Part shown: positions 11,716 through 22,464 of the stretch, piece after piece
How the letters are laid out: every line of letters begins with the position of its first letter
How positions within the stretch are numbered: position 1 is the stretch's first letter
Assembly (NCBI RefSeq): GCF_001638985.1
Contig: NW_017265142.1
Span: forward strand, 1,418,572-1,482,571
DNA: 64,000 nt
Origin: Phycomyces blakesleeanus NRRL 1555(-)
Taxonomy: Eukaryota > Mucoromycota > Mucoromycetes > Mucorales > Phycomycetaceae
Direction: 5' to 3'
The notes under the pieces: model-generated
What the model saw: only the letters and a program-made list of their open reading frames with translations
Told to the model about the DNA's origin: nothing
Databases searched by the model: none
Made by a program: the position numbers and the translations under genes

Positions 11716-12010
11716 TCTAGCAAATTTTAATAATGATAATAACAAAAGAGTAGAAAGAGAAATAAACAGATGCATATGAAGGATCTTAAGTTATTTTTTT
11801 AGATCATGTCTATACACTACTTTACATCATGATATCAATGTAGTTAAACATCACATCACTCATCTAATACATTTCAGACTGCAAAATATTATTTGACTGT
11901 TTAGGATTTTTTGTATTTATTGTAGACAGATGAAGTATAATATGATTGGCCAGATTATAATCTTTTTTATTCAATTTTTTTTTAGAATTTATATCTGTCT
12001 ACTACTACAG
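11716..12010. other. AT-rich right end of Harbinger element 1
   Basis: No ORF. The stretch carries the subterminal GTAGACAGATGAAG (about 11931) and the inverted terminal motif at about 11993-12008. The sequence between them can fold back on itself. Confidence 0.5.
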
Positions 12011-13437
12011 TTTTTTTTTGCTGCTTTCTGTCACCGGCTAGCACCCTTAGTATAACTCTTTCACATAAGCTAATTTTTGTTTAAAAAACCCCATTACTCA
12101 AAAACAACTAATCAACCACGCATCCACTCCCATCCCTGTCCCGCCAACTTTACTGACCTAAGTAACCTCTGTTTTATCAAGTTGCCATGAGTCCAAAGGG
12201 ATCCACCAACACGAACGTCTTCAAGACAGTTCCTCCTCGACAGTCTTGGCCGGCAAAATCGTTGGCTGACCAAACGTTTTGCAGCCCCAAGAATGCTCAG
12301 CTAAAAGCCAATTTGGACGAGGCACTTGCACGCGCAGCCATACACGAAGAACAGCACAAAGCTCTGCTTAGCAAGATAGATGTAATTGTAGAACACTCGA
12401 TTGCACTTCAAGAACAGAACAGCACTCTTACCGAGGAGCTCCGCATTGCAAATGAGCACGTAGAGTTCCTACACAACCAACTCCAGCTTCAGGTACAAGT
12501 ACCTGGTGCTTCAACCTTCACCACCACCACTCTCCCGCCTACAGAGATTGCTCCTGTTGAGAATTTCTCAGTGGAAGCCTCTGCCCATGGTCCTGTCACC
12601 ATCTCCACACCCTCACCCACCACGTTTTTGGCTGCTGCCAAGAAGGCAATGGGAAAGAGACCCAACCAGCCCAAGCTCACCACTGCTCAAGCTACCCGCG
12701 CCCTGCAACCCGAAAGTGAACCATCTGTGTATGCATTTGTATACCTGCCCTGCTGCCACCACCTCAAGTACTCCCAAGTACGAAAGCTCTTGAAAACATT
12801 CAAGATCCAACAGTCCCGTGTCTTGGACATTGCATTCCCGAAACGTGGCACTCTCTCCCTCCTTATGCACAACGACTTCAAGGACAAGATCACCCAGCTC
12901 TTCGCAGACATTGGCGTGTCTGTGTAGACAGATTTTGATCCCTTGGACCATCGGATCATTACTGACCCGGAACATGCCCACAAACCCGTGCAGGACCACC
13001 AACAGCTTGCATACAAGCTACACTGCCAACGTCTTCTTGCTCTCTGCCTTCGCCTCCCTGCCCCACTGGGCAAAAGTGTCATGAGGCACTTTTGTATAGT
13101 GGAAAGTAGCTCTCTTCGCCTCCTTTCAGTCTGCCTTGAGCAGTATCTGGAAGACCGAAACCTTCCATCTGGCCCCCAAGCCAGTGCCATTGACACTGCC
13201 ACTGCTATGGTTATAGGATAAATAAGCTTGCTTATAGTCTTCTCTTCTTGTCCTGTCTTCTCTCCTCCTCTCTGTCTCTCTTAGTTTAATCTGTATTATT
13301 CTTTCTCTTCCCCTTAGCTAGTTTTATCAGTCATATTTCTGTTTTTTCTCTTATTTCTTCTGCCACAGCTCTCTTGGGTCGCCACTATGCTAAAATGCGC
13401 AAGGCCTAGACAAACCCATAAAAAAAAATATTTTCAC
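12011..13437 (+). mobile_element. ORF1-only LINE derivative
   Basis: Starts right after CTGTCTACTACTACAG and ends AATATTTTCA right before CCTGTCTACCGCTACG. It contains LINE ORF1 and a 3' UTR with the family's tail (TATGCTAAAATGCGCAAGGC) but no ORF2. It is either an internal-deletion copy or a non-autonomous relative mobilised by the full LINE. The direct motif at both ends suggests it inserted as a unit. Confidence 0.65.
12187..13221 (+). pseudogene. LINE ORF1 protein, in-frame TAG
   Basis: RNA-binding/chaperone protein expected to coat LINE RNA. From ATG 12187 the frame gives 246 residues: a Pro/Ser N-terminus, a coiled-coil stretch (LDEALARAAIHEEQHKALL and following), a Thr/Pro-rich linker, then a C-terminal block (SVYAFVYLPCCHHLKYSQV onward) that recurs in the ORF1s at 13491-14663 and 45495-46663. 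TAG at 12925-12927 interrupts it; the same frame continues to 13221 and still resembles the relatives (TDFDPLDHRIITDPE). No zinc knuckle is seen. Confidence 0.75.
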
Positions 13438-13490
13438 CTGTCTACCGCTACGATTCTCTTTTGTGTAAAGAATACAGACACACAAAGTTG

Positions 13491-14663
13491 ATGCCAAATG
13501 CAGAATTAACTAAAAATAACCCTCCCATCACAAACCATCCACCCGCACACCAGAACAACCTGTCCAATGGCACACAAACGGTCTCAATACGCTTAGAAAT
13601 CATGCCACAGGCCCAAAAACAAAGTATACCATACACGATCTTTAAGTTCACTGCTACAGAAAACGAGACATCTGCAACATCCCTGGAGACCAACTCGCTA
13701 CCCAAACCCCAAATCCCAGCAAAAAGAAATAAAGCCCAGACTCTTGCTATCCAGAAGCAGAAAAGAGCAGCCAGCACGCGAAGCATGATCAACAAGAACC
13801 ATGCAAACTTGGTCGAGGGTGGTTTCACCTACAACAGAGACGAAGCTATGACTCTCGCAGAAGATCAACAGGAACGTGCCGCCTTTAAGGCCACCATTGC
13901 TGACTTAACTGGAAGGTTGGAAAAACTGGTCGCCAACTACCAGTCAGTAATGGAAAAGCTTAATAGCTTACTCGCCAAGCACAACGTCAGCACTACCAGA
14001 GCGACCTTTGCACCCACTGGTAAAGACTTGCTGATGGCATCTAAGCATGCCCCAAAAACCCTGATGAACTATGACAGCAGCAACAATTGCACCCAATGTG
14101 CCAACTGCAACCCCATCATTGACAACAGCAACAACAACAACAAAAGCAGCAATATCACTACAGGTAGCACTGCCACACCCACCCAGACTTCATATATTAC
14201 GCAAGCCAAGAAGGGCATAGATGCCAAACAGGCCAAGCAGTAAGTCCAAGTCTGCAGAGTCCAGGGACAACGACTCCTACAAAAACCAACTGGCCCATCT
14301 GAGTACGAATTTGTGTACCTCCTGGCCAAAAGATACATCAAGTACCAGGAAATGAGAAAAATCCTCAGCTCTTTTAAGATCCCCACCTCCCACATCCTAG
14401 ACATCCAATTCCCTGCCAGAGGGACAGTAGCTCTCCTCATCAACGGGGAGTTCTGCAAAGAACTTATCACATTACTAGAAAAGGCCAAAGTGACCCCACT
14501 AGACAACTTTGATCCCACCGCCACCGACGTGATTGCCGATCCCAAGTTGAAAGAAGAGTTCATCGAGGTTAGGGCAATAAAAGCCCAGACACTTTTCGAC
14601 GCATGCCAACTTACCTTGGCCACAGCATCATCTGACACTTCTCGTCCCCAAAGGCTGTCATGA
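13491..14663 (+). pseudogene. LINE ORF1 protein, frameshifted
   Basis: ATG 13491 opens a frame running to 14243, with a coiled-coil segment (ERAAFKATIADLTGRLEKLV) and an Asn-rich linker. The conserved C-terminal block (EYEFVYLLAKRYIKYQEMRK, then FPARGTVALLINGEF) follows in another frame at about 14300-14663, so there is a frameshift near 14240. Domain order matches the other two ORF1 copies. The function in LINE RNP assembly is inferred from position. Confidence 0.75.
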
Positions 14664-14799
14664 AGATCTCGCAGATCGCAGTCTCCGACTACCTGGAAGG
14701 CCGAAAAACTGACAGCACCATCACCACAGTAGCACCAACCAATGCCATGGATGGAATCGAATCCACTGAAATGCCACGCACAACAATAAATAAATAGAC

Positions 14800-17700
14800 T
14801 GAAGATCGGTTTATTTAATGACAATGGACTACGGCCCAAATTGGTGAATGTGATAGATGCTTGTGAGACGAATGATATTGATATTCTTTTTGTTACAAAG
14901 ACTTTCCTGCCTGAGAGCGCCCCTGCTATCCAGTGCCCTTGGACCCAGATACACAACTTTGCCATTCTAACGACGTCGCCAAAGCCAATGGACGGCATCT
15001 CACTACTTATAAGGCCAGATTTTCCTCATCATGTACACCCCCTTCCAATCATTAACCCCCACGTTGTATCATGTAGGATCGATCTCTATACTATACACTG
15101 CGTATACCTCCCACCACGATTGACATCCTCTGAGTGTCAAGAGTGGCTGGCGCTGTTACCCATTCACGACTTCACCATTGTTTGTGGAGACTTCAATGCT
15201 TGACTACATCACACAACTGGGGACACTTGAGGAGGACCACGAAGTGAAATTATGACAAACTGGATTAGTAGTAAGGATTTAACATTGTGGAATTCAGAGT
15301 TGGCCTTTGACATCCCAACATACGATAGAGTCCATACATCTGGCAGGGTCTTCAAAAGTATTATCAATTTCCTCTTGTTGCAAGAGGAGCAATTCCATGA
15401 TATGCAGATGAAAATCCATGACGAACTCGCCTTGGACTCTGACCACCACCTTTGTGAGCTATCCTTTCAGCCTGTGTTCATACCACAGCTCCCAACAGAA
15501 AACTCTGTTCGTCGACTTTGGAAGCTTCAATGACTGGAAATCGAAGAGGTCTACAAAAAATACCAAAGACGATTTGAAGTGGGTTCAGTTACACTTCAAT
15601 GAGAGATCCAACAAACCCTGGAAGACACTTCTATATCATATCCCATTGTCTTGGAGGCCTATTCAGAACGTCTCAATGAGATGATCTATAAGGCTTTGGA
15701 TGATTCTGTTGGGCGAGCATCACCACGACCAAAAGTTTGGAAGAACTTTTGGAATGCTGAATTACAACACCTAGCTGACTGGCGTCAAGAACTTTACCGT
15801 TGGCAATGCCGGGTAGGCAATGACTTTGAACGCATTAAAGCCCATGCTGAGTATGTTGCAGCAAACCAAGATCTGCGAATAGCAGTTTGGATGACATGAT
15901 GACAAATATGGTACGATTTCTGCGACAAAATCCAAAAGGCTCCTTCAGAAATAGTGAGTGTGTTAAAGAGAATGAAGATTTGGTGACAATCTCTGATTTC
16001 TCTGACATCTCCAGAAGGACTACTAACAGCCACTAATAACATGATTGACCACCTTGAAAATGTTTTTGGTGGATCTATGGAAGTATGGACTGAACTGGCG
16101 GGTACACCAATGGAGAGGGAAGTATCATGGGAAGTAGTCCAAGTCAAAGAAGCTATTCATTGTTTGCCATGACGTAAAGCACCAGGTATTGATCATATTA
16201 GGGCAGAGATGCTCAAGCCTCTTATATTAACTCTAGGTCCTCTACTCCACATGCTCTTCAAGCTGTGTTGGAGATGGTTGTGGACGCCTGTCGCATGGAG
16301 AACAGCACAGGTGGTACCTATCTACAAAAACAAAGGAGCGCACACAGATCCAAGCAGTTATAGGCCCATCAGCTTGACCTTGGTGTTAAGGAAGCTTTTG
16401 GAGCAATGCCTGGCTGAGGAACTCCTTTCAACCATGCCAGAGTTAGACATAGCCCAGGGAGGATTCCGTGCTAGCCGCAGTACCCTAGATCAGGCTCTCT
16501 GTCTCCACAAACTAATGAGGCAATACTCTGTTCCCGACCCTGAGTGAGAGCAAGTGCTCAAACCACCAGTTGTTGTCTTCCTGGACATCAAAGCTGCATA
16601 TGATAGTGTGGATTGTAACATCATATGGGACTTGTTGCGACCTTTTGTGTCAGAACCCTTGCTAGTGCTACTTCAAAATTTATTTAACAATATTATCGTT
16701 AATGTAGTGATAAAAAATGTAGCGTCCTGTTGTGTTACGCCGAGACATGGAGTCCTGCAGGGTAGTATACTTTTACTCTTCTTATATTTACTTTTTATTG
16801 ATACCCTACCACGTTTACTTTGGGGAGTCTCCACCCAACCATACTACGTTTGAATTCCCTCTCCCTCATTAACAAGGTCCCTTCGCTTGTCCTCATACTG
16901 TACATACGCATTTGATAGCCCAACAGCCACTCCTTTGCCACTTTTGGAGGAGCTTATGACGGTCACCTGTAATGTGTTCAGTGTTCTCAGAACGGAGGTG
17001 GATGCATCAGACTATCTTCCTATGTCAATGGCTCCTATCAACTGTCTTCTGTACGCTGACAATGTTGCCCTTATAGGCACACCCAATGGTGTGCAAAAAA
17101 TGTTGACTGTAGCCAAGACACATTCAAACCTTCTGTGATATAAGTGGAGTCCATCCAAATGCGAGGTCCTCAATATCCCTCCCAATTCTTCTTTTTCTTT
17201 ATATGAGAATACTCTTCCTACTTGCACTTCCCTTAAATATTTAGGATTCCCTTTTGCTAGCCAAGAAATAGATCGAGCCAACATGTTCCTTAAGTCGCAG
17301 CAAAAAGCTTGTGCAGCAATGCATAAGCTTAGTAGCTTGGGTGTACACATGAACGGTTTTGGTCTCTCTGTGGCTCTCAGAGCTTATCTCATTTTTATTC
17401 GCCCCATTCTTGAGTACGGCTTAGCCATTGTTCCTGCTAGCTGGAGTGACGTTCAGATTCTGCAGAAGGCCCAAAATATGTGTCTCCGGACATGTATTCA
17501 ACGGCCCGATGCAACAATAGGAGTTGTTCATATTGCTGCATTAGCTTCTCTACCCAATCTATTCACCCATTCCCATGCTCTTCAAGCCAAATTTCTTCAT
17601 CGTGCTGAAACACTACCCTCAGACTCCCTGATCAAAGCTCTTACCATGCAGCTGGACCTTTCCAAAGAAAAAACGACATGGGGTGAGCTTCGTCTTGGTG

Positions 17701-18531
17701 TACTATGGAAAAAGACCTAATTGCTGAAAGAACATCAACCTCAGTTGAAGGATCCATTAAAAGAAGCTTATGTTCTACTGTGCCAAAAAGAAATCGACAT
17801 GCAACTTGCAAGCATTCACCGTCTGATAACTATTGCTAGAAGCTTGTGCAAACCTGTCTGGGATCCGGTCTTACTACTGCCCTGCACTTGCTCAGAACAA
17901 CGCCACCTGATCAAATGGCAAATTGCTTAGCTACCACCTATACCATCAGTTGAGTGCCAATGTGGCACTATCAAGGGTAACCAAAACCACATGCTCATAT
18001 GCTCTGCCACAATCACTCTCATTCAAAAACTCTGGTCTTTGATGGATCCTGCTCCTTCTCCAGAGGGTCATCTCATCGACTATGCTCTCAACTGTCTCCC
18101 CAGGTCTTTCAAATCGCCTGGTACATGGTGTGATTGGTGGCTGTGCTTGCTTTCCTTGCTACGTGTAGTTGATCAAACCACCTCATCCTACAAACTGCCA
18201 GAAGAAAAAGTTCATGGTCAAATCTTCATCGACCTTGCAGCAAAATTCCGTGCCACAAAACCAACCCTTCTCCACCGCATCCTGCCACCTACCCAAGAAC
18301 CTGTTCCTGGTGATCTGTTCCCCCATCTTCTATCCGAAATTTCTACAATTCCTCATTAACCCCCTCCATCTGTGCCTGCCCAAAATTGTGCCTAGGAGGA
18401 CTGACTTGGTCTGGTATCATTGTGTATTCTGGATCCATAAATGGATCGTCCGAGTTGCTAAAAGGAATCCCTCTTTGGAGTTTCTATCCCTACTGAAATC
18501 CGTTCCCAATTCTGGTGCCGTCAGTACCTAG
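14800..18531 (+). pseudogene. LINE ORF2: endonuclease, reverse transcriptase, CCHC
   Basis: Would nick target DNA and copy LINE RNA at the nick. Visible parts in order: endonuclease (about 14800-15530, with VTKTFLPES, VCGDFNA and the later SDHHL); RT (about 16150-17140, with AQVVPIYKNKGAHTDPSSYR, FLDIKAAYDSV, GVLQGS and a changed catalytic box YADN in place of YADD); and a C-terminal region with CQCGTIKGNQNHMLIC (about 17955-18003). The reading jumps frame at least near 15530, 15650, 15900 and 16850, and has TGA stops, for example after GDFNA. The YADN change alone would probably kill RT activity. Confidence 0.88.
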
Positions 18532-18886
18532 TTACTTATTCTCAATTCTTTCATGTCATTTATTTTTCTTATACATTTATTTCACCTGTATTCTTACCAG
18601 CTGTATTATTTATTTTAGTCTTAGTATTTCTAAAAGCCGTTTTCTCCCACAGGGGGTTTTTTACGTACTTTCTTTACTGTTTTTTCTGACTATTCATCTT
18701 TGTCTCTGTCATGTGTGTTCCATACTATTTCTTTATTTATTCTTCACTTTTTACATATTGTTTTATTTCCCCTCATATTTAGGGGGTTACTTTTATTATT
18801 TTCATTTATTCTTCAGCTCTCATAGGGTAGCTCATATGCTAAAATGCAAAAGGTCTAGAAAATTCTACAATAAAATATTTTGACCT
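18532..18886 (+). other. LINE copy 2 3' UTR
   Basis: T-rich non-coding tail with a CCCACAGGGGGTTTTTTA block, also seen inverted at 6870-6885 and 46990-47005. It ends TATGCTAAAATGCAAAAGGTC then AATAAAATATTTTG. The long pyrimidine-rich frames in this stretch are not genes. Confidence 0.7.
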
Positions 18887-18950
18887 GTCTACCACTACTG
18901 TATTTTCACTAATTATTTGCCAACTTTAAGTAAATTATTCACACATTGGT

Positions 18951-19250
18951 GAGTAAATTTTTACACATTTCTTTTAATTAAATTCACATATTTGGATTTT
19001 ATTTTCACATAAAAATTATTTTTAGAATATTGAAAAAAGTGGTTTTTTAACATTAGAGTGAGAGAAAAAAGTTATAGAAGAACAGATCAGTCTTAACTAT
19101 TAAACTTCTTGATCTTTTTTCATAGATTCTTTAAATATTAGGTGATATTATCCTTATAATTTGTGTGAAAATAAAATTCAAATGTGTGAATTAATATTGA
19201 GTAAAGTGTGTGAATTTAATTAGAGGATATGTATAAAAATTTATTTACTA
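18951..19250. mobile_element. MITE-like palindromic element (~300 bp)
   Basis: Imperfect inverted repeats of about 90 bp: the left arm begins AGTAAATTTTTACACAT and includes AATTCACATATTTGGATTTT; the right arm carries the complement and ends ATTTATTTACT. No coding capacity. Superfamily not assigned. Confidence 0.6.
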
Positions 19251-19263
19251 AAAGCGATTTTTA

Positions 19264-19680
19264 GAGCATCTCCAGCAGTATTTAAACCCAAATACTAAAT
19301 ATCAAATTAGAAAACTGGTGTTTAGATTTTCTAAAAAAACGTCTCCAGCAGTTTCTAAACAAAAATCTAAATACTCAAATCCGGAATTTAGATCTAAACG
19401 TTTTGAATCAAAATCTAAACTTCTGTAGATTTTCTCAGAATTTGTTTAGATTTTATCATTTACTAAATTTCCATTTTTATACTGTGACTTTGAAATTTCG
19501 ATTTTAAATCTCAGAATTTAGGAAAAACCTTACCAAAATCATCAGCTCTTTAGAATCTGTGTTAAGAAACTGCTCAAGTAACTTTGATATTCTTCATACT
19601 AAATTGCTTTATTTGTACTAGCGCGGGAAATCCTAATTTAGATATTTAGTATTTGAGTTTAAATACTGCTGGAGATGCTC
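19264..19680. mobile_element. Harbinger-type MITE, TSD TTA
   Basis: A 417-bp element with inverted termini GAGCATCTCCAGCAGTATTT. It is flanked by TTA at 19261-19263 and 19681-19683, the 3-bp TWA duplication typical of PIF/Harbinger. It has no ORF, so it is a non-autonomous element. Confidence 0.85.
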
Positions 19681-20910
19681 TTATGCATTTGGAATTTTCA
19701 AATATTTTTTTTTCAAATGTTGGATACTACACTGACTGTATTTCAAACTTTAATCAAATCAATCTAGTGATATATTTTATGTATATTATTAGACATGTAA
19801 AGTTAACTAATATTACAAGCAGTCATATCTGATATTGATAATATCTGTCAATACTATGAAACAACCAATTGATTTGTAAGGGAAATACATACTTTTTTAT
19901 TACAAAAATTATTAAAAAATGCTATCAAACACCTCCCTCATTCGCAGATTTGGCTACTTAATGTCAAATGTCACTTTATATACAAGTGATATTGAATTCA
20001 GAAAAGAAATGGAACATGTCTGAGAAGAACAGCAACAGATCAACAGTAGAGTATCTTCTCTGAGATATCAAGATTTCTTTGAACTAGTTGCTCTACCAGA
20101 CAGTGAGTGTTTAATTCTCTTTAGATTTATCAGCACACAGGTATAATAGCAACATTAGTGCATTTTTGAAAAAACCAAATAAATTGCTTTATATAGAAAT
20201 TTGAAAAAAGGGGTCTGTGGTGACACTGTAAGAAATGGCAGGTATTAAACTACCGACCTGGCAAAAATCGTTAAAAAAGTGCCACCTGACAACATTCTTC
20301 TGAGCCAATAGAGCTTCAGTATATAATAATCAGTTTCACCTATTTAAGCAAATCAGATGTGTAGAATAACGAGATTCAGGTCTTATTTTAACCAATAACG
20401 TTGGTAGATAGCTTTTTATTGTTATAATAGTTTTAATGTATATCTAGGGATCAGTATCCTTATTAGGAGGTTACAAACACTCAAATTTATTAAAAAAAAT
20501 TCATTTTTATTTATTTTTCACATTGAAAATATTGGGGCTAATGAGGTACAATATGTATACAAGTACTTCTATAACTTGTAGCAGTATTTCTAACTAATCA
20601 AAAGACACTTTGTATAAAGCAAGCTGAAAAACTATAACAATAACTGAAAGATGTTTAACCTATACATAAATAAAAAGAAGAAAGAAAGAAAAAAATTAGT
20701 ATTTGCATTCTGAAAGAATTTATTTCAAATAGCATACAATTGGTATTGCATGAGCATAAAATAATACAAACCTTTATATTTGACAATTTCTACACTTTAC
20801 TCATACTTTCATTTTGGGCATTTATATCTTTAATAGTTTAGAAGATTCGAGCCTAATTATGATCAAAATGAAGTTTGATTAGTAATTTACCATTAAAATC
20901 TATTAACATT

Positions 20911-21454
20911 TGTGGTGATCCAGACACTCGGATGTTGGATTTATCACATATAAGAACATATTCATATTGGGATAGCGTAGTAGCTATCATCTTGTCAGTA
21001 TAAAATATATATAAACGATTAAGTAATCAGCCCAATAATTATTACAGTTAGTACTGTAGATAATATCTTAAAGATTGTTAAGATAATTATATCATACTGC
21101 CGGGTAAACTGTGTCAGATCGATATGGAGCTAATTTAGTAGGAAGTCCTAAAGCTCTAGTATAAAAGAGAAAAGAATAGCTAAGAGCTAAAGAAGTACGA
21201 TTTATGACTTGATGTCATAATTGTAACACCGACACTAGTTAAGCAGTAAATACACTCTAATAACCAAATATAGTAAAGGAAGAAAGCCTTAAGAAACTAA
21301 GACGTAATGACAACAGCAGATTGTGTTTTCTTATAAAAAGGGACACTTTTTATTTATGAATAAAGAACAACTTATATACAGTCTCAAAGTATTTCTATAT
21401 GTCTCCATTATCAAATATTTTATTTTTTTATTGTTTCGTACCTGAAATACCACA
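20911..21454. mobile_element. Solo LTR, second copy of the 8099-8641 family
   Basis: 544 bp, TGTGGTGATC..AAATACCACA, nearly identical to 8099-8641. The left border falls exactly on the inner end of the left palindrome arm. The flanks differ (ACATT versus GGGTC), so no target duplication remains. This suggests rearrangement after insertion or recombination between two LTR copies. Confidence 0.9.
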
Positions 21455-22464
21455 GGGTCCCTTATTTTTCAAATTTTATTTGCTAAAAGTGTGTCTTTTC
21501 AAATTTGCAACCAATTATATTCTTTTAATTTTTGTACTAAACTGCCTTTAAAAAATACTAGTAGAAGGAAATGAAATTATTTAATATTATTGCTTGTAAT
21601 TTTAGCAATATTATATGTCCAATGATATATATAGATAGATTTGATAATTTGATCAATTCGATCTGGTGTGACAAAGACAATATAGTATCCAACATTTGAA
21701 AAAAAAATATTTGGAAAGTCCAAATGCACTAAGGTTGCTAATCTATAATATATTTCATCAAAAAAAAATACTGAAATAATTTTGCATAAAGCCAGATTTG
21801 CTCTTTAGCCAATCTGCTTGAACTGGGCAAAAGAGTTTACTTTTGCAAAGGTTTCTGTGAGAGATTCTCAGTTTCTGCTCCTGAGACACTCACTGTAAGA
21901 AAAAAAATGCCAGGTTTTTTAAGAAAATCTGGCAAACCTGACAACTTTTTTAATCTCCTCCAAACTTTACAATGTTTTGGTTGTTTGCAGCTTAATTAGG
22001 CATATGAATACTGATATTGAAATAAAAGTTTATCACAGAAGACTCTTAAAGCTATATTAAGAAGTCAAGAACTTATAATCTTTATTATGGGTCCAGTAAA
22101 ACCATTGATAATTGAATATCACGCCGCCTTTTTTTTTTAGAAAATAAAGCACCTTTATAAGGCATGCTGTGACGTATAAACATTCATAAATGAAATCAAT
22201 GCAATCAATGCAATCCAAGTAGTAAAAAACGACTTTGCAGAATTTATTATGTTTTTATACTGATATTCAGTTATTGTACTGAGGCTTAGATTTTTCTCTT
22301 TTCAAAAGTAAACAACAAGTGCTTTTTAACTACACTAACATTTTTTTCTTTTCTTTAATCAAGATCATAAAATCAATGGTACATTTAGTAATTCTTATAC
22401 TAAATAATATTGTTATAGAATAATGCTACTATGTATATATGAATATTGGGGTAAATATATCAAT
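21455..22464. other. Non-coding centre of the palindromic insertion
   Basis: No ORF. About 21570-21745 is an imperfect inverted copy of 19684-19830 (shared GTATCCAACATTTGAAAAAA and CAAATGCA blocks), so a transposon terminus is trapped here. At 21891 a second CACTGTAAGAAA..TGCCAGG end begins. Confidence 0.55.

Larger units (their letters stand above)
8656..12010 (+). mobile_element. PIF/Harbinger element 1 (transposase plus partner gene)
   Basis: Bounded by GTGGTAGACAGATAC on the left and, inverted, ATATCTGTCTACTAC on the right, with further similarity (AATTGAAT block) over about 40 bp. Inside are a DDE_4-type transposase (+) and a convergent second gene (-), the two-gene plan of Harbinger elements. 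I could not fix the exact ends or a 3-bp target duplication, because LINEs sit directly against both ends. An extra GTAGACAGAT copy near the right end (about 11931) is a subterminal repeat. Confidence 0.6.
13452..18886 (+). mobile_element. Full-length LINE (copy 2), decayed
   Basis: Contains ORF1, an ORF2 with apurinic-type endonuclease, RT and C-terminal CCHC motif, a ~350 bp 3' UTR and an AATAAAATATTTT end. It lies head-to-tail behind the ORF1-only copy. The motif CTGTCTACCGCTAC borders it on the left and CTGTCTACCACTAC on the right. Many stops and frameshifts make it inactive. Clade not certain; the organisation (EN before RT, CCHC at the end) is compatible with Tad/jockey-like fungal LINEs. 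Confidence 0.85.

Noticed and set aside
18515..18883. 122-aa frame at the end of LINE copy 2
   Set aside because: It is a T-rich 3' UTR; relatives at 6653-7000 and 46735-47060 do not keep the frame.
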